DNA of 64,000 bases. Source: Aquimarina sp. AU58 (GTDB taxonomy: Bacteria; Bacteroidota; Bacteroidia; Flavobacteriales; Flavobacteriaceae). The translations under genes and the position numbers were made by a program. The stretch is from NCBI RefSeq assembly GCF_900312745.1, contig NZ_OMPD01000014.1, positions 248,001 through 312,000 of the forward strand, given 5' to 3'. The notes below the pieces were generated by a model. That model did no database searches and had not been told where the DNA came from. It was given only the letters and a program-made list of their open reading frames with translations. This document shows positions 8,318 through 16,810 of the stretch, one piece after another; the first letter of the stretch is position 1, and each line of letters opens with the position of its first letter.

Positions 8318-8863
8318 TCAAAGGTTAATTATCATGGTGATTTTATCTATGTATTTTTCTTTTTCGAGAAAAAAATTCTCAATAATTCCGGATTCCTTGA
8401 ACCCCATTTTTTTATATAAACTAATACCAGGAAGATTCGTGGCGTAAACTTCTAGCCATAGTACTTTTAATATTTCATTTTCTTTTGACCATTCTAATAC
8501 ATTTTGAATCAAAAGAGTACCGATGCCCTGGTTTTGCCATTGGGTATGAATTCCCATTCCAATCATGGCAGTGTGTTGCATTTTTTTACGCCAACTACCT
8601 GTAAGGTCTATGTTTCCAATAATATCACCGTCACTTTCGGCTACCAATAATAAACTATTGGATTGTTGATGAAGGTTTTGAATAAGCTCACTTTCTTCTT
8701 TTATCGTATTAGAGTATTCGTAATCAAACAAAGGAATAGTACTAGTGTTTTTAAGATACTCTAGTTTTAATGCTAATAATTGCTTGGCATCTGCCGAGGT
8801 TGCTTCTCTAATTAAAAGAGGTTTTCCTAATTTGGTATGATATGTTTTCGAGATAAAGTTCAA
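8318..8863 (-). CDS. GNAT family N-acetyltransferase
   Basis: The 181-residue protein has the GNAT fold order: an N-terminal strand-helix (LLIREATSADAKQLLALK), a central strand carrying VAESDGDIIGNIDL, the acetyl-CoA pyrophosphate-binding motif A (QWQNQGIGTLLI, with the Q-x-x-G-x-G pattern), and motif B near NLPGISLYKKMGF. It transfers acetyl from acetyl-CoA to an amine; the acceptor cannot be read from sequence. It starts 6 bases after the hemJ stop and is probably co-transcribed with it, with no known functional tie to heme synthesis. Confidence 0.9.
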   Translation of the reverse strand: MNFISKTYHTKLGKPLLIREATSADAKQLLALKLEYLKNTSTIPLFDYEYSNTIKEESELIQNLHQQSNSLLLVAESDGDIIGNIDLTGSWRKKMQHTAMIGMGIHTQWQNQGIGTLLIQNVLEWSKENEILKVLWLEVYATNLPGISLYKKMGFKESGIIENFFLEKEKYIDKITMIINL

Positions 8864-8869
8864 TCGATA

Positions 8870-9421
8870 TTATGCGTCGGGATTCTTATCCCGAATTTTT
8901 TTATAAAGTTTAATGCCCATCATAAGTATAATTGCGAGTGATAGTATCCCTACAACTCCATATATCCAGTTTACTGCATCTCGAACGATAACCAGAAAAA
9001 TGACCGAAAAGAGAATGATTGTTGAACCTTCATTCCACATTCGCATTTGCCCAGATGACCATTTTACTATATCAAGCTGCAGTTGTTTATAGATATGATG
9101 GCACTTAAGATGATACATAATAAGTAAAACTACAAATCCAAGCTTAACATGCATCCAGGGTTGTTGTAGCCAAGCAGGCATTAAAATAAGTAACCAAATT
9201 GCAAATAAAGTTGCTAATATAGCAGAAGGCCAGGTGATAATAAACCAAAGACGTTTGGCCATTAATTTAAGTTGTTTACCTAATATGTTTCGATCAGGTA
9301 GAGGCTTTTGAGAAGCTTCTATTTGATAGATAAATAGCCGGGGAATATAAAATAGCCCGGCAAACCATGTGATCACAAAGATCAGGTGCAAGGATTTTAT
9401 GTAATTATAATATTCGAGCAT
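8870..9421 (-). CDS. hemJ: Protoporphyrinogen IX oxidase HemJ (membrane)
   Basis: HemJ oxidises protoporphyrinogen IX to protoporphyrin IX, the step before ferrochelatase, in the inner membrane. The 183-residue protein shows about four to five membrane helices and the family signature SLHLIFVITWFAGLFYIPRL, with conserved His12, followed by PWMHVKLGF, with Lys93. These His and Lys positions correspond to residues known to matter in this family. It was long annotated as a CopD-like or UPF0093 protein. It lies about 18 kb from the main heme genes of this window. Finding it makes biological sense because no HemG or HemY gene appears here. The GNAT gene follows in the same direction. Confidence 0.9.
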   Translation of the reverse strand: MLEYYNYIKSLHLIFVITWFAGLFYIPRLFIYQIEASQKPLPDRNILGKQLKLMAKRLWFIITWPSAILATLFAIWLLILMPAWLQQPWMHVKLGFVVLLIMYHLKCHHIYKQLQLDIVKWSSGQMRMWNEGSTIILFSVIFLVIVRDAVNWIYGVVGILSLAIILMMGIKLYKKIRDKNPDA

Positions 9422-9762
9422 TTATTTCTAGTATGATAGCATTCTTTTTATCCACTCGGGATGTGATAGTAGTCTAAATCTAATTTCAAAAGTATTAAAT
9501 AATTATGTACTGTCAACTTGGTTCGAGTCGAGAAATAAGTAATTTTTTAAATGACTATGATTTTTACGTTCTGACAAAATGTTAACGGGACGTGATTTAA
9601 GCTTCTTTCGAATTACTTACTTTTTGTAGAGAAAATGGTATTTGATTAGTTTTGATATCAAAAAACTAGCAAATCAGCTTATATTTACCCTAAAACAAAA
9701 ACGTGATTTATGGATAAATTTACGTTAATAACAATTTTGAACATAATTAATTTCAACAAAGA
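9422..9762. other. Divergent intergenic region between hemJ and an AraC regulator
   Basis: About 340 bases with no gene. It contains a dyad at 9644-9675 (core TTTTGATATCAAAA) and a pair of inverted octamers AAGTAATT/AATTACTT (9537-9544, 9611-9618). Promoters of both divergent genes should lie here; I could not fix either with confidence. Confidence 0.5.
9644..9675. promoter_or_regulatory. Dyad-symmetric site, possible operator
   Basis: GATTAGTTTTGATATC is mirrored by an imperfect complement ending CTAGCAAATC, with a perfect 14-base core (9650-9663). It lies about 90 bases upstream of the AraC start, a suitable place for a regulator, but no binding protein can be assigned. Confidence 0.3.
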
Positions 9763-10854
9763 TTGAATACTATATTATTAGGTTTTGCAATTATTGTCAG
9801 TGGAAGTATAGGATATTTTATAAGTATCGCATTAGTCACTACTTCTTTTTATAAGAATCGCGCAAATAACTATCTCTCCCTATCATTGTTTTTGCTAACA
9901 AGTTTGACTTTATTTGGGTGGTTTGATATAGAAGATACGGTTTTGGAATTTTTAAACAATCCTGTATTGGAGTACCTATTTGGAGTTACTCTATTTACCT
10001 ATTTTCTAATTCAAATTCAACATAAGTATCTTAAAGAAAGTTGGTATAAATGGCTTTATCTTCCCTTCATTTGCTCTTTGATTATAGAAACTATTCTTTA
10101 TTTAGATACTATTTTTAACTTCTATAATTCGGATTTTGTTGATCTGCAATTTCATATTATGGATAATGCATCATTTGTCTATAATGTGTTTTTAATCTTT
10201 TGGGGAAGGAAATTAATAAAAGGTTCTCATACTATTTCAGAAGATAAAAAGAGTTGGCTATTAAGATTAAACCTTTTTATAATATGCATTATTATATGCT
10301 GGCTTTTATCTACTATAGAGTTCTATGTATTTGATTCAGAATATGCTACAAGTTTTCTATGGATACTGCTTTCCTTTTTATTGTGGTGGGTATTATATTA
10401 CGGAGTGTTCAAACTACAGATAATAGTTCAAAAAGACGAAATACACCAATATTTGGTTTCAAAAAAAACACATAATACTCAGGCAAAAAAGAAAATAAGA
10501 GAGACTACTGTTTCTAAAATTATTACCTCGCTTTATATACTAATGGAAGAGGAAGAGTTATATAAAAACCCTCTTTTAAGCAGGTTAGATCTGGCAAATC
10601 GGTTAGGAACAAGCGAAGGGTATTTATCTCAAATCATAAATCAGGAAATCAATAAAAGTGTTATTCAGTTTGTAAATGAATATCGAATTGAAGCAGCTAA
10701 AAACTTATTGCATGATCCGGTATTTAATAAATATTCTATCGAAGCTATAGGTATGGAAGCTGGTTTTAAATCTAAGAGTGCTTTCTATAGTGCTTTTAAA
10801 AAGAGCTTAGGGATGTCTCCAGGTGCTTTTAGAAAACTTCAAAAAACGTCCTGA
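9763..10854 (+). CDS. Membrane-anchored AraC-type transcriptional regulator
   Basis: The 363-residue protein has about seven hydrophobic helices in residues 1-215, then a basic linker (KKTHNTQAKKKIRE) and a C-terminal AraC/XylS DNA-binding domain with two helix-turn-helix units (DLANRLGTSEGYLSQIIN and YSIEAIGMEAGFKSKSAFY), ending in the usual SPGAFRK segment. This 7TM-AraC layout is common in Bacteroidota. The only possible start near the conserved region is a TTG at 9763; an in-frame TAA lies just upstream. It is likely to sense something in the membrane or envelope and may control the outer membrane protein and S41 genes that follow. That link rests on position only. Confidence 0.88.
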   Translation: MNTILLGFAIIVSGSIGYFISIALVTTSFYKNRANNYLSLSLFLLTSLTLFGWFDIEDTVLEFLNNPVLEYLFGVTLFTYFLIQIQHKYLKESWYKWLYLPFICSLIIETILYLDTIFNFYNSDFVDLQFHIMDNASFVYNVFLIFWGRKLIKGSHTISEDKKSWLLRLNLFIICIIICWLLSTIEFYVFDSEYATSFLWILLSFLLWWVLYYGVFKLQIIVQKDEIHQYLVSKKTHNTQAKKKIRETTVSKIITSLYILMEEEELYKNPLLSRLDLANRLGTSEGYLSQIINQEINKSVIQFVNEYRIEAAKNLLHDPVFNKYSIEAIGMEAGFKSKSAFYSAFKKSLGMSPGAFRKLQKTS

Positions 10855-10880
10855 TTCGTATAATCTTATTGTTTCAGGAC
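10848..10880 (+). terminator. Weak hairpin overlapping the AraC stop codon
   Basis: GTCCTGA (10848-10854) pairs with TCAGGAC (10874-10880), but the following bases (TTCTTCAATC) are not a pure T run, so termination here is uncertain. Confidence 0.35.
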
Positions 10881-10954
10881 TTCTTCAATCCCAAAATCAC
10901 CTTTTTATTTTTTTGATACAGATACTTTTATCTCAGTAAATCAAAAAATATAAA

Positions 10955-11494
10955 ATGACAATATTTAAAAAGATTAAAGTAGCTTTTGTTTCTCTTTTAG
11001 TAATGAATTCATATCTCGTATTTTCTCAAAACGCAAAAGAAGTATCTGTAGAAAAATCAGTTTTTGGGATTCAAACTGGATTATTAGGTATATGGGCTCA
11101 CAATGAATTAAAATTATCAAATCAAGTTGCTTTACGAAGTGAAGTTGGTTTAGGAGGTCTTAATACAGCAAACATTAGACCTGTGTTAGCATTAGAACCT
11201 CGTTGGTACTACAATCTAAAAAAGCGTGCTGATAAGAATAAAAGAATAGATGGTAATAGTGGTAATTACATATCTCTCAGAGCCCGTTATCATTTTCATA
11301 GTACTGAAGATGCTAAAAAATCTAATCTATATCATTTATTGACTGTTGCTACTTGGGGAATTAGAAGAAACATTGGCAAGCATTTTAATTACGAAGCTGG
11401 AGTTGGTACAGGGCTTGGTTTTGAGAAAGGGAATGACAGAGAGGTTAATTTCTTGGTGCCTTATGCTACCTTCACTATCGGATATCGTTTTTAG
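10955..11494 (+). CDS. Small outer membrane beta-barrel-like protein
   Basis: The 179-residue product starts with a Sec signal peptide (basic start, hydrophobic run, cleavage near VFSQ-NA). The mature part alternates polar and hydrophobic residues in strand-like blocks and ends with a strand closing in aromatic Phe (PYATFTIGYRF), typical of outer membrane barrels. I recognise no specific family and no function. It lies 100 bases after the AraC regulator gene and 115 bases before the S41 protease, all on one strand, and could be a target of that regulator. Confidence 0.68.
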   Translation: MTIFKKIKVAFVSLLVMNSYLVFSQNAKEVSVEKSVFGIQTGLLGIWAHNELKLSNQVALRSEVGLGGLNTANIRPVLALEPRWYYNLKKRADKNKRIDGNSGNYISLRARYHFHSTEDAKKSNLYHLLTVATWGIRRNIGKHFNYEAGVGTGLGFEKGNDREVNFLVPYATFTIGYRF

Positions 11495-11609
11495 CAATTT
11501 TCGTAATCTTTAAATAGTACAGAATACCGTTTTCTTTCGATCAAGTGTTTTTCTGAATAGATCATCAAACTTTACAATTTTCAACTATAATAATTTCAAA
11601 AATAAAACT

Positions 11610-13022
11610 ATGATGAATTCATATATTAAGATAAAAACAGAAATAATAAAGTATGTTAAAGCGTGTTTGCTAATACTCGTTTTATTAATTTTTACCACCT
11701 GTCAATCTGATGATGATACACCTTCTCCTATAGTAGATCCAATTAATGGTTTTTGGGTATCAGCCGAAAAAGGGTGGATTTTTGAATTTACTGACGGTAA
11801 AGATATATTTTATAATATAAATACTGCGGGATGTTCAATTCAGGATGATGATTTTGTTCCTGAAGAATTTTTTGGATTAAAATTAGATCTGGTGAGCGAA
11901 AATGAGCTAATAGCATCTACCGACTTATCAGATTCAGATGTGAAATTTACCCGGTTACCAAATCAAAATCCAAACTGTTTGCCAGATCAGATTTCTGCTA
12001 CAGAAGATCCACAGGTTAATTTTGATCATTTCTGGAATATTTTTAATGACCACTATGCTTTTTTCGAAACTAGAAATGTAGACTGGTCTCAATATGAGAA
12101 TTTAAGAGATCAGGTTACAGCTGAGAACTTATATGATATTGTAGAAGAGCTAGTCCTTTTGTTAGAGGATGAACATGTAGGTGTCACAGATGAAGATAAA
12201 GATATTCAAATTGAACCAGGAGAGCCAAAATTATTAGAAAGACTAAATGCTAACCTAAGTGAAGATCTCATTATAGAGAATATAGACGATTATGATGCTC
12301 TTGCAAGTCAAAAAGTGACAACAATAGTAACAAAATATTTAGGGGGGAATTATGAAATAGATGACAATGGGAATATTCTATGGGGATTGATCAATGATGA
12401 TATTGGATACATTAATATTGTAAAGATGGAAGGATATGGTACAAATTTTAGTGATGAGTTGACCGCATTAAATGCTGTATTAGATACGATGATGAACGAT
12501 CTTAAAGCATCAGGAGTTTCTAAACTAATTATTGACATACGTTTTAATGATGGAGGTCATGATACTGCAGCCTTAAATATGGTATCCCGTTTTATGGATC
12601 AGGAGCGAATTTCATATTTTAAAAAAGCTAGATTAGGTAACGGTTTTACCGAAAATAAATCCTTTTCTGTAGGACCTCGTGGAGATTTTCAATTTACAGG
12701 AGATATCATATTGCTCACAAGTCCCTATAGTATAAGTGCAGCAGATCTTTTTGCTTTATGTATGAAAGATTTACCGTATGTGACCATTGTAGGAGAAAAT
12801 ACTGCTGGTGCTTTTTCTACTATTCTTACGCATGTATTGCCTAATGGAGCAGAAGTAGGACTATCGAATGAAATATATACTGATGCACAAGGAGAAGTTT
12901 TTGAAGTTATTGGTATCGGTCCTGAAAAAGAAGAAAATCGAATACCATTTTTGTCAACCTTAGATTTTCAAGAAGAAAAAGATAGGGGGATAGAACGTGC
13001 TTTGGAATTACTTAGTAATTAG
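11610..13022 (+). CDS. S41 family peptidase lipoprotein
   Basis: The N-terminus is a lipoprotein signal (LLILVLLIFTTCQSDDD), with Cys followed by acidic residues as in surface-exposed Bacteroidota lipoproteins. After a small N-terminal domain comes a tail-specific (S41) protease domain. It includes the core strand KLIIDIRFNDGG and the nucleophile region LTSPYSISAADLFAL, where the Ser before AAD is the likely catalytic residue. The following segment VGENTAGAF replaces the Lys-containing motif of CtpA with a tricorn-like version. Length is 470 residues. Two in-frame ATG codons (11610 and 11613) begin the gene. It probably degrades peptides or proteins in the envelope; the substrate is unknown. 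Confidence 0.88.
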   Translation: MMNSYIKIKTEIIKYVKACLLILVLLIFTTCQSDDDTPSPIVDPINGFWVSAEKGWIFEFTDGKDIFYNINTAGCSIQDDDFVPEEFFGLKLDLVSENELIASTDLSDSDVKFTRLPNQNPNCLPDQISATEDPQVNFDHFWNIFNDHYAFFETRNVDWSQYENLRDQVTAENLYDIVEELVLLLEDEHVGVTDEDKDIQIEPGEPKLLERLNANLSEDLIIENIDDYDALASQKVTTIVTKYLGGNYEIDDNGNILWGLINDDIGYINIVKMEGYGTNFSDELTALNAVLDTMMNDLKASGVSKLIIDIRFNDGGHDTAALNMVSRFMDQERISYFKKARLGNGFTENKSFSVGPRGDFQFTGDIILLTSPYSISAADLFALCMKDLPYVTIVGENTAGAFSTILTHVLPNGAEVGLSNEIYTDAQGEVFEVIGIGPEKEENRIPFLSTLDFQEEKDRGIERALELLSN

Positions 13023-13120
13023 ACAGTTTATTCAGCGCGCTTCAAGAAGAGAATCCAATTTAAAATAAATTACGCTTGTCGTTAAGTTTAGGTATAACAA
13101 AAGTGTTATAGAATATAAAC

Positions 13121-13156
13121 CCGTTGCGCATTTTGATATATCAAAATGCGCAACGG
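13121..13156. repeat. 36-base perfect palindrome between convergent genes
   Basis: Two 18-base arms (13121-13138 and 13139-13156) are exact reverse complements with no loop, and are locally richer in G+C than the surroundings. There is no T run on either side, so it is not a standard terminator. It lies between the S41 gene and the convergent BNR-repeat gene. Confidence 0.8.
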
Positions 13157-13235
13157 ATAATATAAATGCAATAGTATGATCTCATAGCTATTGGTGTTTC
13201 CAATGTTCTCGTAATAGCAAAAGAATTTTTTGAAT

Positions 13236-16200
13236 TTATTTTTCTACAAAAAGATAATTAAGCTGCAAGGTGTTGAACTCAGTATTAAAACGTTTAATTT
13301 CTTCGGTAATTAATTTGTCAAAATTAGCTAATTGATCATCGATCTTTTTAGTGAGTTCATTTTTTACAGCAATATCTTGTTCTGTAGGACCAAAATCCCC
13401 CATACCTACCAAAGAATTTAGGTGTCCTAGTTTATTGGTAAGTTTAATAGGAAAGTTTAAAGGATCCTGATTACTTTTGTTTTTGGTTTGGTATAATGCT
13501 TTTTCGATTTCGCCAAATTGTTTTTGTAAGTCTGAAGCCTTTTTTACCAGATCTTTAGTTGCCGAATTGTCTTTATACTGTGTCGAAAATGCTTTAAGCT
13601 GGGCGTTAATTTTTCTGATTTTCTTTATAGATTTATGCGCCTTGTCTACTGTTTTATTTATACTGGTAATAAAATCAAATTGCGATTGCATTTGTTGTGA
13701 TGATGCTTCTGTTCTGGGATCGGCAACAATAGTAAAAGGTTGTTTAGATACTTCTTTCCCATTTACTGCAAGACTTACATTATAATTACCAGGTACAACT
13801 TTTGGGCCATTAAGATTTGCCCACCAAAGAATCATACCATCTAATTTTTCTGCTCCCTCTCCTCTCATATTCCAGGCAAATAGTTGTGCACCTTTTTTCT
13901 CTATTTTTAATTGATCTTTTTTATCTTTTGCTTTTGTACTAAATGATTTTAGGGTGTCATTTTTAGTATTAAAATAGGTTAAAGAAACTGTATCTTTTGC
14001 TGCATCATAATTTTTGAGATAGAAATAAGTCATAACACCAGCGGGATGATTAGTTCCTGCGGTCTTAGAATCTTTAACACTTCCTCCACCCATGCGATAA
14101 GAGTTCTTGGGTTTATATAGAATATGATTTTGAGTTTTCATAGTATTGTTTAACTGATGTAAGACTGTTAAATCATCAATTATCCAAAGACTTCTTCCTT
14201 GCGTAGCAACAATCAAATTATTATCCTTAATGGTTAGATCTGTAATAGGTACAATAGGTAAATTCAATTGAAAAGATTCCCAGTTTGCTCCATCATTAAA
14301 AGAGATATACATACCTGTTTCTGTGCCTGCATATAATACTCCTTTTTGATTGGGATCCTCACGAAGCACCCGTGTAAAATGTTCGTTTTTGATTCCGTTT
14401 GTAATTTTTGTCCATGATTTACCATAATCGGTAGTCTTATATAGATAAGGAGCAAAATCCCCTGATTTATATTTAGTACCGGCGATATAACATGTACCTT
14501 CTGCAAAAACACTGGGTTCGATACTATTGATCATCATCCATTCTGGCATGCCTTTTGGCGTTACATTGTTCCAGGATTTTCCTCCATCCTGACTTACATG
14601 CACAAGACCATCATCACTTCCTACCCAAAGTAAACCTTCTTTGACAGGACTTTCTGCTGCTGCGAAAATAGTACAATAATATTCTACAGATGTGTTGTCT
14701 TGTGTGATAGGGCCTCCAGAAGATTTTTGTTTATCAGGGTCATTTCTGGTTAAATCGGGACTAATCACTTTCCAGCTTTGTCCTTCATTTTCGGTGACAT
14801 GAACATGATTAGAGAATGTATATAGTCTGTTTGGATTATGTTTAGAGAATAGTATTGGGAAATTCCATTGAAAACGATATTTCATGTCCTCTACGCCATG
14901 CCCCATAGGATTATCTGGCCATACACTAATAGAGCGTACGGTTTCTGTTTTATGATTTACCCGGGTAAGAAAGCCATCATAACTCCCTCCATAAACAATA
15001 TCATTATCTTTAGGATCGACAGCAATATGGGCCGATTCCCCTCCGGCTGTACTTTCCCAATCATCTTCAGAAATACTCCATCCTGTACTTCTATGATTGA
15101 TACGTATAGTAGAATTATCCTGTTGAGCAGCATAGATTCTATAGGGAAAACTATTATCGGTAGTCACTCGGTAAAACTGCGAAGTGGGTTGATTGTGATA
15201 TGTACTCCAGGTCTCACCACCATCGTATGTAACTTGTGCACCACCATCATCGCCAATTACCATACGTTTTGGGTTTTCTGGAGCAATCCATAGGTCATGG
15301 TGATCTCCATGCGGAGCGCGATAACTGCTAAAATTTTTACCCCCGTCTTTACTTTTATGATACGATACATTAACGACATAGACAACATCTATATCTTGGG
15401 GATCGGCATAAATACGACTATAATACCATGCACGTTGACGTAAGCTTCTACTACTGTTTAATTGGCTCCAGGTGTCACCGCCATCATCACTGCGATATAC
15501 CCCGCCTTTTTCTTTATTTTCTACAATAGCCCACACTCGTTCACTATTTACGGGAGAAACAGTTACTCCCATAATTCCTAAAGTATCTTTGGCAAATCCT
15601 TTGTGTTGCGAAATCTCATTCCATGTTTGTCCACTATCTGTACTTTTCCAAAGGGCAGAACCTTTTCCTCCAGAACTAAGGCTATATGGTGTTCTTCTTG
15701 CATTCCATGTTGAAGCATACAAAATTCGAGGATTATTAGGGTCTAAAGTTAGATCTACTGCTCCAGCATCCTGATTTGCAAACAGTACTTTATTCCATGT
15801 TGTTCCTCCATCAATACTTTTATATACACCACGATCTTGAGTAGGTTTATATATATTACCCAATACTGCAGCATATACAATATCAGGATTAGTAGGGTGA
15901 ATAGTTATTCTCGGGATATGTCTGCTTTTAGGAAGACCAGCTTGCACCCATGTTTTACCAGCATCAACACTTTTCCAGATACCATAACCCGAAGATACAT
16001 TTCCTCGCAATGTTTTTTCTCCACCACCGACATAGATTACATTAGGATCACTTTTAGATATGGCAATAGCACCAATTGATCCTCCAAAGAAACCATCAGA
16101 GATATTTTTCCAGGTACGTCCTCCGTCTGTAGTTTTCCATACTCCTCCACCAGTGGCCCCAAAGTAAAATAAATTAGGTTTTCCTGGTACTCCTGTTACA

Positions 16201-16349
16201 GCAGCACTTCGTCCGCCGCGAAATGGTCCAATAAGTCTATATTCTAGAGCATCATAGAGTTCCTGATTATACGTTTGAGAGTTGGATGTAAAAATACTTG
16301 AGAAAGTAAAAAAGAGTATAAGAATTAGGCTAGCGAATTGTGAATGCAT
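13236..16349 (-). CDS. Secreted BNR/Asp-box repeat protein (VPS10/sortilin-like, annotated glycosyl hydrolase)
   Basis: This 1037-residue protein has a signal peptide ending near FTSNSQ and then many Asp-box/BNR repeats (SxDxGxTW type): VWKTTDGGRTW, IWKSVDAGKTW, VYKSIDGGTTW, LWKSTDSGQTW, VYRSDDGGDTW, VSQDGGKSW and more, out to about residue 700. These form beta-propellers like those of sialidases and the VPS10 domain. The final 300 residues form a beta domain followed by a long helical segment with many Lys and Glu. Such proteins are usually named glycosyl hydrolase, but catalytic sialidase residues (Arg triad, Tyr/Glu pair) are not apparent, so an enzyme role is not shown. No T9SS C-terminal sorting domain is visible. 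It is transcribed alone. Confidence 0.85.
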   Translation of the reverse strand: MHSQFASLILILFFTFSSIFTSNSQTYNQELYDALEYRLIGPFRGGRSAAVTGVPGKPNLFYFGATGGGVWKTTDGGRTWKNISDGFFGGSIGAIAISKSDPNVIYVGGGEKTLRGNVSSGYGIWKSVDAGKTWVQAGLPKSRHIPRITIHPTNPDIVYAAVLGNIYKPTQDRGVYKSIDGGTTWNKVLFANQDAGAVDLTLDPNNPRILYASTWNARRTPYSLSSGGKGSALWKSTDSGQTWNEISQHKGFAKDTLGIMGVTVSPVNSERVWAIVENKEKGGVYRSDDGGDTWSQLNSSRSLRQRAWYYSRIYADPQDIDVVYVVNVSYHKSKDGGKNFSSYRAPHGDHHDLWIAPENPKRMVIGDDGGAQVTYDGGETWSTYHNQPTSQFYRVTTDNSFPYRIYAAQQDNSTIRINHRSTGWSISEDDWESTAGGESAHIAVDPKDNDIVYGGSYDGFLTRVNHKTETVRSISVWPDNPMGHGVEDMKYRFQWNFPILFSKHNPNRLYTFSNHVHVTENEGQSWKVISPDLTRNDPDKQKSSGGPITQDNTSVEYYCTIFAAAESPVKEGLLWVGSDDGLVHVSQDGGKSWNNVTPKGMPEWMMINSIEPSVFAEGTCYIAGTKYKSGDFAPYLYKTTDYGKSWTKITNGIKNEHFTRVLREDPNQKGVLYAGTETGMYISFNDGANWESFQLNLPIVPITDLTIKDNNLIVATQGRSLWIIDDLTVLHQLNNTMKTQNHILYKPKNSYRMGGGSVKDSKTAGTNHPAGVMTYFYLKNYDAAKDTVSLTYFNTKNDTLKSFSTKAKDKKDQLKIEKKGAQLFAWNMRGEGAEKLDGMILWWANLNGPKVVPGNYNVSLAVNGKEVSKQPFTIVADPRTEASSQQMQSQFDFITSINKTVDKAHKSIKKIRKINAQLKAFSTQYKDNSATKDLVKKASDLQKQFGEIEKALYQTKNKSNQDPLNFPIKLTNKLGHLNSLVGMGDFGPTEQDIAVKNELTKKIDDQLANFDKLITEEIKRFNTEFNTLQLNYLFVEK

Positions 16350-16810
16350 AGTTAGTTGATATTTAATTTAATGGCCCCGCATTTTCAGAGAAATTATAGA
16401 TAAAATAGATTTGATGGGATACTAAAGTCAGGAATTAAAAATTATTCCAAAAGATTTTCACTTAATTTTAACCTTAACTATTATCGTTATTCTTATCTGC
16501 TTTTAGTAGTATATGCAAATTCGTCCCTGATTTGTATGAATTCGTCACAAAGTCTGGGTTGTATTTCCCTTTTTTCTGTTTTTGTTCTAGGTTCGTCACC
16601 TTTAAATACGGGTAAACCATAATTTAAAAATGGTTAAACATTGGTTTCGAAATGCTAACTATCTACGTTTATTTTCGAATTCAATTTTGATAAAGTATAA
16701 AGGGCTTATTTATAGATTGATAACTTTTAAAGTTGATTAGAGAAGTACAATTTTACGCAAAGAGTGTGTTTTTTCTAATCATTATATATTAAAACATAAA
16801 TGAGCTTAGT
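16350..16810. other. Divergent intergenic region upstream of the T9SS adhesin operon
   Basis: About 460 bases without a gene. The notable content is three TTCGTC direct repeats between 16520 and 16597. Some AT-rich stretches near 16660-16710 could hold the promoter (TATTTTCG is one mismatch from the -7 consensus). Confidence 0.5.
16520..16597 (+). promoter_or_regulatory. Phased TTCGTC direct repeats, candidate activator sites
   Basis: TTCGTC occurs at 16520, 16541 and 16592; the first two are exactly 21 bases apart (two helical turns) and share a wider AATTCGTC core, while copies two and three share TTCGTCAC. The spacing resembles paired half-sites bound by dimeric regulators such as the LytTR family. 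The regulator assignment is inference. Confidence 0.4.

Noticed and set aside
14868..15293. Open frame of 141 codons on the plus strand within the BNR-repeat gene
   Set aside because: It is antisense to a well-supported protein, has no recognisable motif and follows from codon bias of the opposite strand.
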